Positions 33,370 to 41,369 of a stretch of 64,000 bases of DNA are shown here, in pieces (position 1 is the stretch's first letter; each line of letters begins with the position of its first letter). A program made the translations under genes and the position numbers. Origin of the DNA: CAVUBL01 sp963739795 (GTDB lineage: Bacteria > Acidobacteriota > Thermoanaerobaculia > Multivoradales > DATKCC01); assembly GCA_963739795.1 (NCBI GenBank), contig CAVUBL010000015.1:558001-622000 (forward strand). The letters are read 5' to 3'. The notes under the pieces were generated by a model. The model worked only from the letters and a program-made list of their open reading frames with translations. It did not search any database and was not told the origin of the DNA.

Positions 33370-33406
33370 CGGGCTCGGCGCCTCCTCCGTGAAGTAGAGC
33401 CCGACC

Positions 33407-35011
33407 ATGGCCATCTCCGGCAATCTCGAAGACGTCTCGGTCGCCGACGTGATGCAGTTCATCCACCTCGGCCGCAGAACCGGGGCGCTCCTCCTGCGCC
33501 ATGACGGCGAGCAGGCCATGATCGGCTTCCACCGGGGCAAGCTGGTGAGCGCCGGCAGCCCTCGGACGCCTCGCCTGGGCGAGCTCCTGGTCCGCTCCGA
33601 CCTGCTCAGCCGGGAGGAGCTCGACCGAGCGGTCGAGACCCAGGAGAGCGAGCCCGAGCGCCGGAGCCTCGGCCAGATCCTGGTCGCCCAGGGGTCGATC
33701 GGGCCCGAGAGCCTGCGCCAGGTGGTCGGCCAACAGATCGAGCAAACCATCTCCGAGCTCGTGGGCTGGGACCGGGGGACGTTCGAGTTCGTCGTCGACG
33801 ACTCGCGACCCATCGACGACATCGCCCTCTACCCGGGCGACGTGGTTCCGGACGCCGATATCAACACCCAGATGGTCCTGCTCGAGGCCGCCCGGATCTT
33901 CGACGAGCGCAACCGGGACGCGCCCGCCTCCCCTGACGACACCCACGCCACCGGGCCGGTCCACGGCGGCGGCGGCGGCGGCATCCTGTCGCCGGCCGGC
34001 GACCTCGACGTCGGCCGGGCGGCGACTGCCTCGGTGGTCGCCGAGGCCGAGGCCCCTGCCGATCTCGGCTGGGCGACGCCGGCGATTCTCGAGGAGATCG
34101 GGGTCCACCGGCTCCAGATCGTCACCTCGGACGCCGGGCTGATCGAGGCCCTCGACCACGCCCTACCGCCGGGGTTCGCCTCGGTGGAGCCCGTCGGCCA
34201 GCGGGCCGCCGGCAAGGCGTATCCGGGCCACGAGGCGCCCATCGTCCTGCTCGATCTGCGCGGCGACGGGGTCCAGATCGACGAGCTGGCGCGGCTGCGC
34301 CGGACGCGCCCCGGAACGCCCCTCGTGGCGCTGGTCGATCCCGACGCCGCCATCGGCAAGATCTACGAGGCCGGCGCCCTCGCGACCCTGCCTCCGGAGG
34401 TCGACGCCATCATCTCGTGCGTCGAGAACCTGGCGCGCAACCGGCGGCGCAGCGCCCTGCACCCGAGCCTCGGCGGCGAGCCCGACGTGCCGGAGAGCCC
34501 GGGGGTCGAGCGCCTGCGGCGGGTCTTCGGCGACCTGCGCTCCGGGCTGATCTCGGCCACCGTCGCCCTCAACCTGATGCACATCATCTCCGAGTCGGTG
34601 GAGCGGGCGATCCTCTTTCTGGTCAAGCGCGACGGACTCACGGCCCTCGGGGCCTTCGGTGCGGCGAGCGACGGCCGGCCGCTGGCGGATCGGGCACGGG
34701 GCATGACCCTGACGCTGCGCGACGACAACGCCCTCACCCAGAGCTACCAGCGCAGCGAGGTGGTGACCACCGAGTTCAGCGAAGCCGGGCTGCCCGCCAA
34801 CTTGTCGTCCGCCCTCGGCCCGCCGGCCAACGGTAGGATCGTCGTCTTCCCCGTCCTCGGCGCCCAGCGGGTGATCTCGGTGATCTATACCGACAACGGC
34901 GAGAACGAGAGCCCCATCGAGGACATCGACATCCTGGAGCTCGCCACGGCGCAGGTGGGGATGGCCTTCGAGAACGAGCTCCTGCGGCGGCAGATTAGTC
35001 AGCAGACGTGA
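33407..35011 (+). CDS. PATAN (DUF4388)-GAF signalling protein
   Basis: The 534-residue protein begins with a PATAN/DUF4388 domain (about 1-155): ISGNLEDVSVADVMQFIHLG, GALLLRHDGEQAMIGFHRGK, and LGELLVRSDLLSREELDRAV (tandem helical part). Residues about 215-345 look like a degenerate receiver domain (QIVTSDAGLIEALDHALPP, IVLLDLRGDG) and the C-terminus (about 370-530) is GAF-like. PATAN proteins associate with receiver domains and are frequent in myxobacterial and acidobacterial polarity or motility systems. With the CheY and GAF genes it probably forms a small signalling module. Confidence 0.8.
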   Translation: MAISGNLEDVSVADVMQFIHLGRRTGALLLRHDGEQAMIGFHRGKLVSAGSPRTPRLGELLVRSDLLSREELDRAVETQESEPERRSLGQILVAQGSIGPESLRQVVGQQIEQTISELVGWDRGTFEFVVDDSRPIDDIALYPGDVVPDADINTQMVLLEAARIFDERNRDAPASPDDTHATGPVHGGGGGGILSPAGDLDVGRAATASVVAEAEAPADLGWATPAILEEIGVHRLQIVTSDAGLIEALDHALPPGFASVEPVGQRAAGKAYPGHEAPIVLLDLRGDGVQIDELARLRRTRPGTPLVALVDPDAAIGKIYEAGALATLPPEVDAIISCVENLARNRRRSALHPSLGGEPDVPESPGVERLRRVFGDLRSGLISATVALNLMHIISESVERAILFLVKRDGLTALGAFGAASDGRPLADRARGMTLTLRDDNALTQSYQRSEVVTTEFSEAGLPANLSSALGPPANGRIVVFPVLGAQRVISVIYTDNGENESPIEDIDILELATAQVGMAFENELLRRQISQQT

Positions 35012-35133
35012 TGATGAGTCTTGGGCTCCACGACCGGGGTCGCCTCACGGTCGCCGGGAGCCCCCTCCCACGCCCAGCGAAGTCGCCTACGCTCCTCTGC
35101 TCGGCTATTCCTGCCCGGTAGATCCGCCGGACC

Positions 35134-35186
35134 ACCCCCCTCACCCTCGGTCCCTCTCCCACCCTCGCAGGGGGCGAGGGACGCCC
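35134..35186 (+). repeat. G/C-rich hairpin repeat, single copy
   Basis: This copy of the dispersed hairpin family (ccctctcccaccctcgc / gggggcgagggacgcc) follows the PATAN gene and may act as a transcription stop. The rest of 35012-35284 holds nothing recognisable. Confidence 0.55.
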
Positions 35187-35284
35187 CCGCCCGACCTTCT
35201 CCGAGCCGAGTCCGTACGTACCCGCAAATCGCCCTCGTGGCAGAGGACTCTGAACTCTCGATCAGGCCGAGTCCGGGTGGGGGC

Positions 35285-35466
35285 GTCCCCTTCCCCCCCT
35301 GGGGGTGGGAAGGGGATCGAGGGGTTGCAGGGGGGATCTGGTCAGCCGTCCCCTTCCCCCCCTGGGGGTGGGAAGGGGATCGAGGGGTTGCAGGGGGGAT
35401 CTGGTCAGCCGTCCCCTTCCCCCCCTGGGGGTGGGAAGGGGATCGAGGGGTTGCGGGGGGGATCCA
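35285..35466 (+). repeat. Three tandem 63-bp repeats with internal hairpins
   Basis: Units begin at 35285, 35348 and 35411 and are nearly identical (the last degenerates at its end). Each has a strong C-rich/G-rich hairpin (ccccttccccccctggggg and its partner tgggaagggg). It is the reverse complement of the unit at 62271. Period 63 keeps a reading frame open, but no start signal or composition suggests a gene. Confidence 0.8.
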
Positions 35467-35474
35467 GGTCTGGC

Positions 35475-36242
35475 TCAGGGGGCGGGCGGGCCTCCGTGGG
35501 CCATGGGGTTGAAGTCGATCTTCTTGTAGCCGTCGGGAACCTCGTAGGTGCCGGCGGGAGGCGTGGCGTCGGACTCGGCCGAGACCAGCTCCTCCCGGCT
35601 GGTCAACCCACCCATGGCCTGGACCTGGGTCTCGACCAGCACCGGCACGCCCTTGAGCTTGAGCAGCTCGTCCACCGCCGAGGCGCCGCCCGGCTGGAGA
35701 GAGGTCATGGCCCGGGTGAGCTTCTTGAACGCGGCCTCGTCGACGCCGACGTCCTCGGTCATCCAGACCGTCGAGTCCACCTTCATCCCCATCTGGTTCG
35801 ACAGGTGCACGTCGTAGCGGTGGGTCTGCCAGCCGTTGATCTCCTTGTGCTCGTCGGAAGGCTCGACGGTGGCGCTCATCTTCATCATCTCGAGCACCTG
35901 GCTCATCTGCTGGCGGTTCGACTCAGGCACCATCGCCGCCAGGTCGATGGGCAGGTCGAGGACCGAGTAGGTCTTCTTCGCGTGACCGATGAGGTAGAGC
36001 TTGTTCTGATCGAACCGGACCAGGACCTCCGTATCGCCGTCGTCCCGGCGGGCGCCCTCCTTGCCGATCCAGAACGTGGTCTGGGAGTCGCGGGCGGGCT
36101 GGGTATGGCCCATGGCCTTCATCTCGCCGGTGTGGTTCTTCATCTCGAGCTTCGTGTCGGCCCGGGCGGCCCCGGCGGCAAAAACGCCGCCGAAGAGCAG
36201 GGCGAGACAGGGGGCGAGAAGGACTGCGGTCGGTCTGTTCAT
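35475..36242 (-). CDS. DUF4412 domain periplasmic protein
   Basis: The 255-residue protein has a signal peptide (about 1-29, ALLFGGVFAAGAARADT) and then the DUF4412 pattern: KLEMKNHTGEM, TFWIGKEGARRDDGDTEVLVRF, KLYLIGHAKKTYSVLDLP, NGWQTHRYDVHLS. DUF4412 proteins are secreted, LolA/OMP-like beta-rich proteins of unknown role. ATG 36242 has GGAGAG 6 bases upstream; the frame reaches further upstream but this start begins the signal peptide. It is convergent with the PATAN operon. Confidence 0.8.
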   Translation of the reverse strand: MNRPTAVLLAPCLALLFGGVFAAGAARADTKLEMKNHTGEMKAMGHTQPARDSQTTFWIGKEGARRDDGDTEVLVRFDQNKLYLIGHAKKTYSVLDLPIDLAAMVPESNRQQMSQVLEMMKMSATVEPSDEHKEINGWQTHRYDVHLSNQMGMKVDSTVWMTEDVGVDEAAFKKLTRAMTSLQPGGASAVDELLKLKGVPVLVETQVQAMGGLTSREELVSAESDATPPAGTYEVPDGYKKIDFNPMAHGGPPAP

Positions 36243-36346
36243 CAAGGCTCTCCTGGAGTCGTGACCTCGGTGGGTGTCCATCGACGGCGGCATCATACCC
36301 GAGCCCTCCGCTCGCTCGGCTGCCCTCCCCGCCTCACGGCGCTCTC

Positions 36347-36376
36347 TTGACTTGACGACTACCAGGGTAGTACTAT
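36347..36376 (+). promoter_or_regulatory. blaI promoter with embedded operator
   Basis: TTGACT (36347-36352), an 18-base spacer and TACTAT (36371-36376) form a sigma-70 promoter. Between them a perfect palindrome ACTACC-AG-GGTAGT (36358-36371) sits where a BlaI/MecI repressor would block polymerase, so the operon is likely autorepressed. Confidence 0.75.
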
Positions 36377-36408
36377 CGCGGTCGTAGAACGGACCCAGGG
36401 AGCCACAG

Positions 36409-36804
36409 ATGACCGACAAGCACCGTCTCGGAGACCTCCAGCTCGCCATCATGCGCCAGCTCTGGCGCCGCGGGGAGGCGAGCGTGGCGGAGGTCCACGG
36501 TGACCTCGAGGAGGCCCGTGGCCTCGCGCCCACCACCATCGCCACGATGCTCACGAAGATGGAGACCAAGGGCGTGGTCACGCACCGGGCCGAAGGCCGC
36601 CGATACCTCTACCGCCCCACGGTCTCCGAGGCCGCCGTCCGTCGGACGATGGTGAGCGAGCTGACCGACCGACTGTTCCGGGGCGAGGTGACCGCGCTGG
36701 TGAGCCACCTGCTGGCGGAGCACGAGATCGACCCGCAGGAGATGGAGCGCCTCAAAGAGCTCGTCGCCGAGCACGAACGCCGCGAAGCGGAGGAGGATCG
36801 CTGA
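36409..36804 (+). CDS. blaI: BlaI/MecI/CopY family repressor
   Basis: The 131-residue protein has the BlaI winged helix: LGDLQLAIMRQLWRRGEASV, then APTTIATMLTKMETKGVVTH (recognition helix and wing) and RRYLYRPTVSEA. The C-terminal dimerisation helix carries the cleavage site region in classical systems. Such repressors are removed by the protease partner in response to an envelope signal; the partner M56 gene follows by 1 base. There is no beta-lactamase gene here, so the controlled genes are unknown. Confidence 0.9.
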   Translation: MTDKHRLGDLQLAIMRQLWRRGEASVAEVHGDLEEARGLAPTTIATMLTKMETKGVVTHRAEGRRYLYRPTVSEAAVRRTMVSELTDRLFRGEVTALVSHLLAEHEIDPQEMERLKELVAEHERREAEEDR

Positions 36805-36805
36805 G

Positions 36806-38875
36806 ATGGACACCGTCTGGAGCACCATCGGCCCCGGGGCGCTGGCGCCAGTCCTCGCCTGGCTCGCCACCTATCTGGTCCACTCCACTCTCCTGCTCGG
36901 CGGCGCGTGGGGCGTCGCGCGCTGGCTCCGGCGGCGCGATCGGCCGGGGCGCCTCGCCCTGGAAGAGAGGATCTGGAAGACGGCCCTGCTGGGCGGCCTG
37001 CTGACCGCCGGCGTCCAGATCGGCCTCGGCGCCCTGCCCCAGCCCCTCGCCACCGCGCTCCCTGTGCCCGCCGTGGTCGTTCCCGCGGTGTCGAGCGCCG
37101 CGCCGTCCGTCGGCGGGGTACGGGCTCCAGGCAGCGCTCCCGCGGCCTCCGGAATCGCGCCGATCCCCGCGGCCGTGGGCACCGTCCGGCCCGACCCGCG
37201 GCTCGCCAGCCTGGCGGCCCTTCTCCCGGGCTGGCAGCGGATGGCGCTGGCGGGCTGGCTCCTCGGCGCCCTCGCGCTGTCGGCGGTTTTCCTCTCGTCC
37301 TGGATTCGGCTACGGCTTCACCTCCGGCGCCGGCTCGAGGTGGGATCGGGCCCGGCGCGCCGGGCCTTGGACCGGCTCCTTACGGGAGCCTCCCGCCGCC
37401 GCGTGCGCCTCACCGGCTCGGGCCGGCTGCCGGTCCCCGTCGCCCTGGGAGTGGGTGAACGGGAGATCTGCCTGCCCCGCCGAGCCCTCGCCGAGCTCGA
37501 CGAGCGCCAACAGGAGGGCCTGATCGCCCACGAGCTGGCGCACCTCGAGCGCCGCGACCCGGCCTGGCTGCTCGCCGGCCGCACCCTCGAGAACCTATTT
37601 TTCTTCCAGCCCCTCAACCGCGTGGCCCGGCGCCGATTGCAGGAGATCTCAGAGTACCGCTCGGACGCCTGGGCGGTGGCGGCTACCGGCGACCGGGTGG
37701 GCCTGGCGCGCTGCCTCGCCGAGGTGGCCGGCTGGCTCGCCGACGGCCGGCACGCCGCTCCCGTGCCCGGCCCCGTGCCCGGCATGGCGCGTGGGCGGCG
37801 GAACCTCGGGAAACGCGTTCGTCGGATTCTGGAACCGTCGGAGTCGTCCGCCGAGGAGGGAGCGATCCGGCGCCCTGCGATCGTGGTGCTCGCCGTGGCC
37901 CTCACCCTGACCACCCTGCTCGCGCCGGGGTTGACCCCCTCCAGCCTGGCGCTCGAGACGGCCCCGGCGAAGGCGCCGGTCGCTGGCGCGGGCGGCGATC
38001 CAGCGGGGCCGGCCCCCGCGGCTCCCGGTCCCGAGGAGGCCGCCGCGGCCGCAGCCTCATCGGAAGGGACCCAGAGCGGGGAGCCGAACGAGAGCTCCGC
38101 GTCCGACCGCGGGCGGGGCTCGGACCGCGACCCGGACCGCGATCTCGACCGCGGTCTGGACCGGGCGTTCGACCCGGCCGAGCTGACCGCCGCCGTCGAG
38201 CGCATGCGCGCCGCGATCCCCGACCCGGCGGAGCTGGCGGAGCTTGAAGGGCGGATCGACGCCGCCGTGCGGCGGGTGGCCGAGACCCAGGGCGACCTCC
38301 TCGACTCCCAGCACCGGGCCCTGGAGGAGCTCCAGAGGGCCCTCGACCGCGAGCTCTCCGGACTGTCGGAGCCTCGCGAGCTCAGCGCCCAAGAGCGGCG
38401 GGAGCTCCGCGATCAGCTCCGGAAGGCGGCCGAGAAGGCCCGGCGTGAAGCCGAGGTGGCCCGGCCCTCGGCCGACGAGCTGCGCGAGCTCCAGGAGCTC
38501 TCTCGGCGTCTGGCCGCGCAGGCTCGTCCCGACCGCGAAGAGATCGAGCGCATGAACCGGGAGATCCAGGACAAGGTCCGCGCCGAGCTCGAGCGAACTC
38601 ACCGCGAGGTGGATCAGACGAACCGCGCGCTCCGCGCCGAGTCCCTACGGCAGGCCCGGGACCAGCAGCGGGAAATGCACCAGGAAGTCCAGCGGAAGCT
38701 CGAGGAGGCCCAGCGACAGCTCGACGCCCAGCGCCGGGAGATCGAGTCCCAGCGCCGGGATCTGGAGCGGGAGCGGAAGCGCGTCGAGCAGGAGCGCGAG
38801 AAGCTACGGCAGGAACGTCAGGAACGCCACGAGGGCGGGGACCACGCCCCGCCCTCGGCTTCCAGCGACTCGTAG
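36806..38875 (+). CDS. BlaR1-like M56 peptidase with a long coiled-coil C-terminus
   Basis: The 689-residue protein has N-terminal transmembrane helices (about 15-35, 150-170) and a cytosolic zinc protease loop with HELAH (242-246) and a downstream Glu in EISEYRSDAWA, the M56 motif of BlaR1/MecR1. A helix (about 350-375, VVLAVALTLTTLLAPG) precedes a 310-residue tail that is Pro/Ala/Gly-rich, then strongly charged with heptad coiled coil (about 440-680: QRQLDAQRREIESQRRDLER). There is no penicillin-binding domain; the tail would lie outside the cytoplasm and may sense envelope stress. It follows blaI by 1 base. A strong hairpin (38830-38857) ends the gene. Confidence 0.85.
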   Translation: MDTVWSTIGPGALAPVLAWLATYLVHSTLLLGGAWGVARWLRRRDRPGRLALEERIWKTALLGGLLTAGVQIGLGALPQPLATALPVPAVVVPAVSSAAPSVGGVRAPGSAPAASGIAPIPAAVGTVRPDPRLASLAALLPGWQRMALAGWLLGALALSAVFLSSWIRLRLHLRRRLEVGSGPARRALDRLLTGASRRRVRLTGSGRLPVPVALGVGEREICLPRRALAELDERQQEGLIAHELAHLERRDPAWLLAGRTLENLFFFQPLNRVARRRLQEISEYRSDAWAVAATGDRVGLARCLAEVAGWLADGRHAAPVPGPVPGMARGRRNLGKRVRRILEPSESSAEEGAIRRPAIVVLAVALTLTTLLAPGLTPSSLALETAPAKAPVAGAGGDPAGPAPAAPGPEEAAAAAASSEGTQSGEPNESSASDRGRGSDRDPDRDLDRGLDRAFDPAELTAAVERMRAAIPDPAELAELEGRIDAAVRRVAETQGDLLDSQHRALEELQRALDRELSGLSEPRELSAQERRELRDQLRKAAEKARREAEVARPSADELRELQELSRRLAAQARPDREEIERMNREIQDKVRAELERTHREVDQTNRALRAESLRQARDQQREMHQEVQRKLEEAQRQLDAQRREIESQRRDLERERKRVEQEREKLRQERQERHEGGDHAPPSASSDS

Positions 38876-38911
38876 GCCGCAGGCGCGGAGCTCGACGGCC
38901 CCGCACCGTCG

Positions 38912-39541
38912 CTACGCGGCCGAGCCGCTCGCGACCTTCAGGTTCTTCAGCATCTCGAGGAAGGCGGCCTTCTGCGGCTCGACGGTCTTCTCCGGACCCG
39001 TGAGCTTGAAGAACCAGGGGCCGCCCGGCCCCTCGACGACGGCGCCCAGGAGCATCGAGCCCTCCCGGGGCGCCTCGCTCCCCGCCTGCATCGACATGGG
39101 CGACGGGGTGAGCGCGCCCTTGGCCTCGACGGTGTGCACCGTCAGGTCGCCCTCCTGAACGGTGTCGCGAACGGGCTGGTACCCCGGAGCCATCTGCACC
39201 TGGCCGAGCCAGCGCTGGATGTTGGCGTCCACGCCTCCACCCTGGCCGGGGCCGAAGTAGAAGACCGCGAAGTCGGCCTCACCGCCCGGCCCGGAAATGC
39301 TGGCCTGGGACAGGCGCATGTTGTTCTCCGGCGGCTCTGCCTTCCAGGCGCTGGGGATCTGGAAGCTGAGGTGGCCCGCCGGCTGGGGCGTGGTCATCCC
39401 GCTCGGCGGCATGCTCTGAGAGGGAGCGGGAGAGGCCGGCTGGGCCATGCCCTGGCTCGGCGGCTGCTGCTTACCGCAGCCGATGGCCAGGAGAGGGAGG
39501 ACGAGTAGAAGCGCGAACGGGCGAAGACGGTGGGTGGTCAT
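38912..39541 (-). CDS. Putative lipoprotein, unassigned family
   Basis: The 209-residue protein has a lipoprotein signal peptide (RPFALLLVLPLLAIGC, lipobox LAIG-C at about residue 22), followed by a Pro/Ser/Gln-rich linker and a folded region of beta strands (LSFQIPSAWKAEPPENN, GEADFAVFYFG, WFFKLTGPEKTVE). No family was recognised. ATG 39541 is used; a second start at 39553 adds 4 residues. It is probably anchored to the outer or inner membrane. It lies between the convergent BlaI-M56 pair and the dcw terminator. Confidence 0.65.
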   Translation of the reverse strand: MTTHRLRPFALLLVLPLLAIGCGKQQPPSQGMAQPASPAPSQSMPPSGMTTPQPAGHLSFQIPSAWKAEPPENNMRLSQASISGPGGEADFAVFYFGPGQGGGVDANIQRWLGQVQMAPGYQPVRDTVQEGDLTVHTVEAKGALTPSPMSMQAGSEAPREGSMLLGAVVEGPGGPWFFKLTGPEKTVEPQKAAFLEMLKNLKVASGSAA

Positions 39542-39696
39542 GGAAGGCCTCATCTCCGTGTCTTTCGAAGGGTTGATGGTCCGGACCCGAAAGAGTCCGT
39601 CCGTAGCTAGAGAGTATCGAACCGGAGGCGGTTGAGGAAAGCGGGGGTGCCAAGACAGCCGCCGCGGAAGGGGGCAAGGGCGGACGGGGGGTCTTC

Positions 39697-39744
39697 AAAA
39701 AACGGTGCCGAGGGGGTGGGGGGCAGTGTCACCCCCTCGGCACC
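39697..39744 (-). terminator. Intrinsic terminator of the dcw operon
   Basis: On the minus strand a perfect 15-bp stem (39730-39744 with 39704-39718, loop 11 bases) is followed by one G and six T residues (39697-39702). It lies 55 bases after the ftsZ stop and would end the 16 kb dcw transcript. Confidence 0.9.
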
Positions 39745-39798
39745 CACGGGGAACTCACCTGGGCGGCAAGGCCGCCCGCGAACCCGGCGTTTCGCCGG

Positions 39799-41082
39799 TC
39801 AATCCATCTGCTTCCTCAAGACGGTGGGGATGTCGTAGTCGTCGACGTTCGACCAGTTCGGCCCGAACCCCCCCGAGTCCTCCGTCTGCTTGTGGGCCAG
39901 CACTTTTCGGTAGAACGGCACCTCCGGCTCCGGATCGGGCCGGGCGGCGGCCGGCTGCACCTCGTGGCGCGGCTCCTCTTCGCGGCGGAAGGGCACCGCC
40001 CCGCGCTCCTCCGGAGCCGCCGTGCGCTCCTGGCGGCTGCGCACGAGCTCCGGGTGGGGCGCCCGGGGCTCGCCCTGCGCGGCCGCCTCGTCGAAGCCGG
40101 TGGCGATGACCGTCACCTTCATCGCATCCTCCATCGACTCGTCGATCACCATGCCGGAGATGATGTTGGCGTCCGGGTCCACCGCCTCGGCGATGATCTG
40201 GGCGGCCTCCGCCACCTCGTAGAGGGTCAGGTCGCGGCCGCCCGAGATGTTGATCAGCACTCCCCGGGCGCCCTGGATCGAGGTCTCCTCCAGCAGCGGC
40301 GACGAGATCGCCCGTTGCGCCGCCTCGAGGGCCCGGTTCTCGCCCTTGGCGAGGCCGGTGCCCATGAGGGCCATCCCCATGCCGGTCATGATCGTGCGCA
40401 CGTCGGCGAAGTCCACGTTGACCTCGCCGGGCACCGTGATCAGGTCGCTGATCCCCTGGACCGCCTGGCGCAGCACGTCGTCGGCGATGCGGAACGCCTC
40501 AGAAAGGGGCGTGCCGCGCTCGACGAAGTTGAGGAGCCGCTCGTTGGGGATGGTGATCAGGGTGTCCACCGCCGAGCGCAGCTCTTCGACCGCCTGGCTG
40601 GCGATGGTCATGCGGCGCCGGCCCTCGAAGCCGAACGGCTTGGTGACCACCGCCACCGTCAGGGCGCCGATCTCCGCGGCCAGGGAGGCCAGGATCGGCG
40701 CCGCGCCGCTACCCGTGCCGCCCCCCAGCCCGGCGGTGATGAACACCATGTCGGCGCCGTCCAGGGCCTCGAGGATCCCCTCGGTGTCCTCGAGGGCGGC
40801 CTTCCTCCCGGTCTCGGGATCGGCCCCCGCCCCCAGCCCCCGGGTCAGCGCCCGGCCGAGCTGGAGCTTGAGCGGCGCCCGGCACTTGCGCAGCGCCTGC
40901 AGGTCAGTGTTGACCGCCATGAACTCGATGCCCTTGAGATCGGCGTCGATCATCCGGTTCACGGCGTTGCCGCCGCCGCCGCCGATGCCCAGCACCTTGA
41001 TCTTGGCCGCCGCCACGTCGGCGTCGTCGCCGAGCGTGATCGGTGCCCGTGTCGTCGTCTCCTGGTCGTCGAACAGAATCAT
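39799..41082 (-). CDS. ftsZ: Cell division GTPase FtsZ
   Basis: The 427-residue protein has the tubulin-like GTPase core: IKVLGIGGGGGNAVNRM, the signature AGLGGGTGSGAAP, and the T7 loop NVDFADVRTIM. A variable, acidic and Pro-rich linker (about 335-415) ends in the conserved tail YDIPTVLRKQMD, the site that binds FtsA. It polymerises at midcell and guides septal wall synthesis. ATG 41082 is 286 bases after ftsA; the intervening structured element is described separately. It is the last gene of the dcw operon. Confidence 0.97.
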   Translation of the reverse strand: MILFDDQETTTRAPITLGDDADVAAAKIKVLGIGGGGGNAVNRMIDADLKGIEFMAVNTDLQALRKCRAPLKLQLGRALTRGLGAGADPETGRKAALEDTEGILEALDGADMVFITAGLGGGTGSGAAPILASLAAEIGALTVAVVTKPFGFEGRRRMTIASQAVEELRSAVDTLITIPNERLLNFVERGTPLSEAFRIADDVLRQAVQGISDLITVPGEVNVDFADVRTIMTGMGMALMGTGLAKGENRALEAAQRAISSPLLEETSIQGARGVLINISGGRDLTLYEVAEAAQIIAEAVDPDANIISGMVIDESMEDAMKVTVIATGFDEAAAQGEPRAPHPELVRSRQERTAAPEERGAVPFRREEEPRHEVQPAAARPDPEPEVPFYRKVLAHKQTEDSGGFGPNWSNVDDYDIPTVLRKQMD

Positions 41083-41207
41083 TGCCTACCCCCGTGAGTT
41101 GGATTGCACGCGTCCGGCCCGCCCGGCGTGACACCACGCCGGCTCCGGGCCGTCTCGCGCTTGGAGTTCACTTCGCCCCCACATCACGTCATCTCTCTCC
41201 GATCTCC

Positions 41208-41369
41208 AGAGCTTGTGAATGAATCTCCGGCTGTCGCGAGGGCGTTCCCGCGCGCCGCTCGCAAGGCGCGCCGACGCAGGCGTAGCGGGGCCTACGTCGA
41301 GGAGGCGCAACGCTGCGAGGGGCGATGCGGGGACGGCCGCAGTAGGTCGGAGATTCATTCACAAGCTCT
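41208..41369. repeat. 162-nt structured inverted-repeat element between ftsA and ftsZ
   Basis: Perfect 22-bp arms (AGAGCTTGTGAATGAATCTC plus CG at 41208-41229 and its exact complement at 41348-41369) enclose 118 bases containing nested pairs CTCGCA/TGCGAG (41258-41263, 41314-41319) and CGTAG/CTACG (41281-41285, 41292-41296). The right arm ends on the ftsA stop codon (41369-41371). It resembles a MITE-like or structured RNA element. No coding sequence is present between 41083 and 41368. Confidence 0.85.

Noticed and set aside
35285..35466. Tandem repeats taken for a CRISPR array
   Set aside because: Units are adjacent without unique spacers, and no cas genes are present.
35475..36581. A longer DUF4412 protein starting at 36581
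   Set aside because: It would extend through the blaI promoter and operator; ATG 36242 begins a proper signal peptide.
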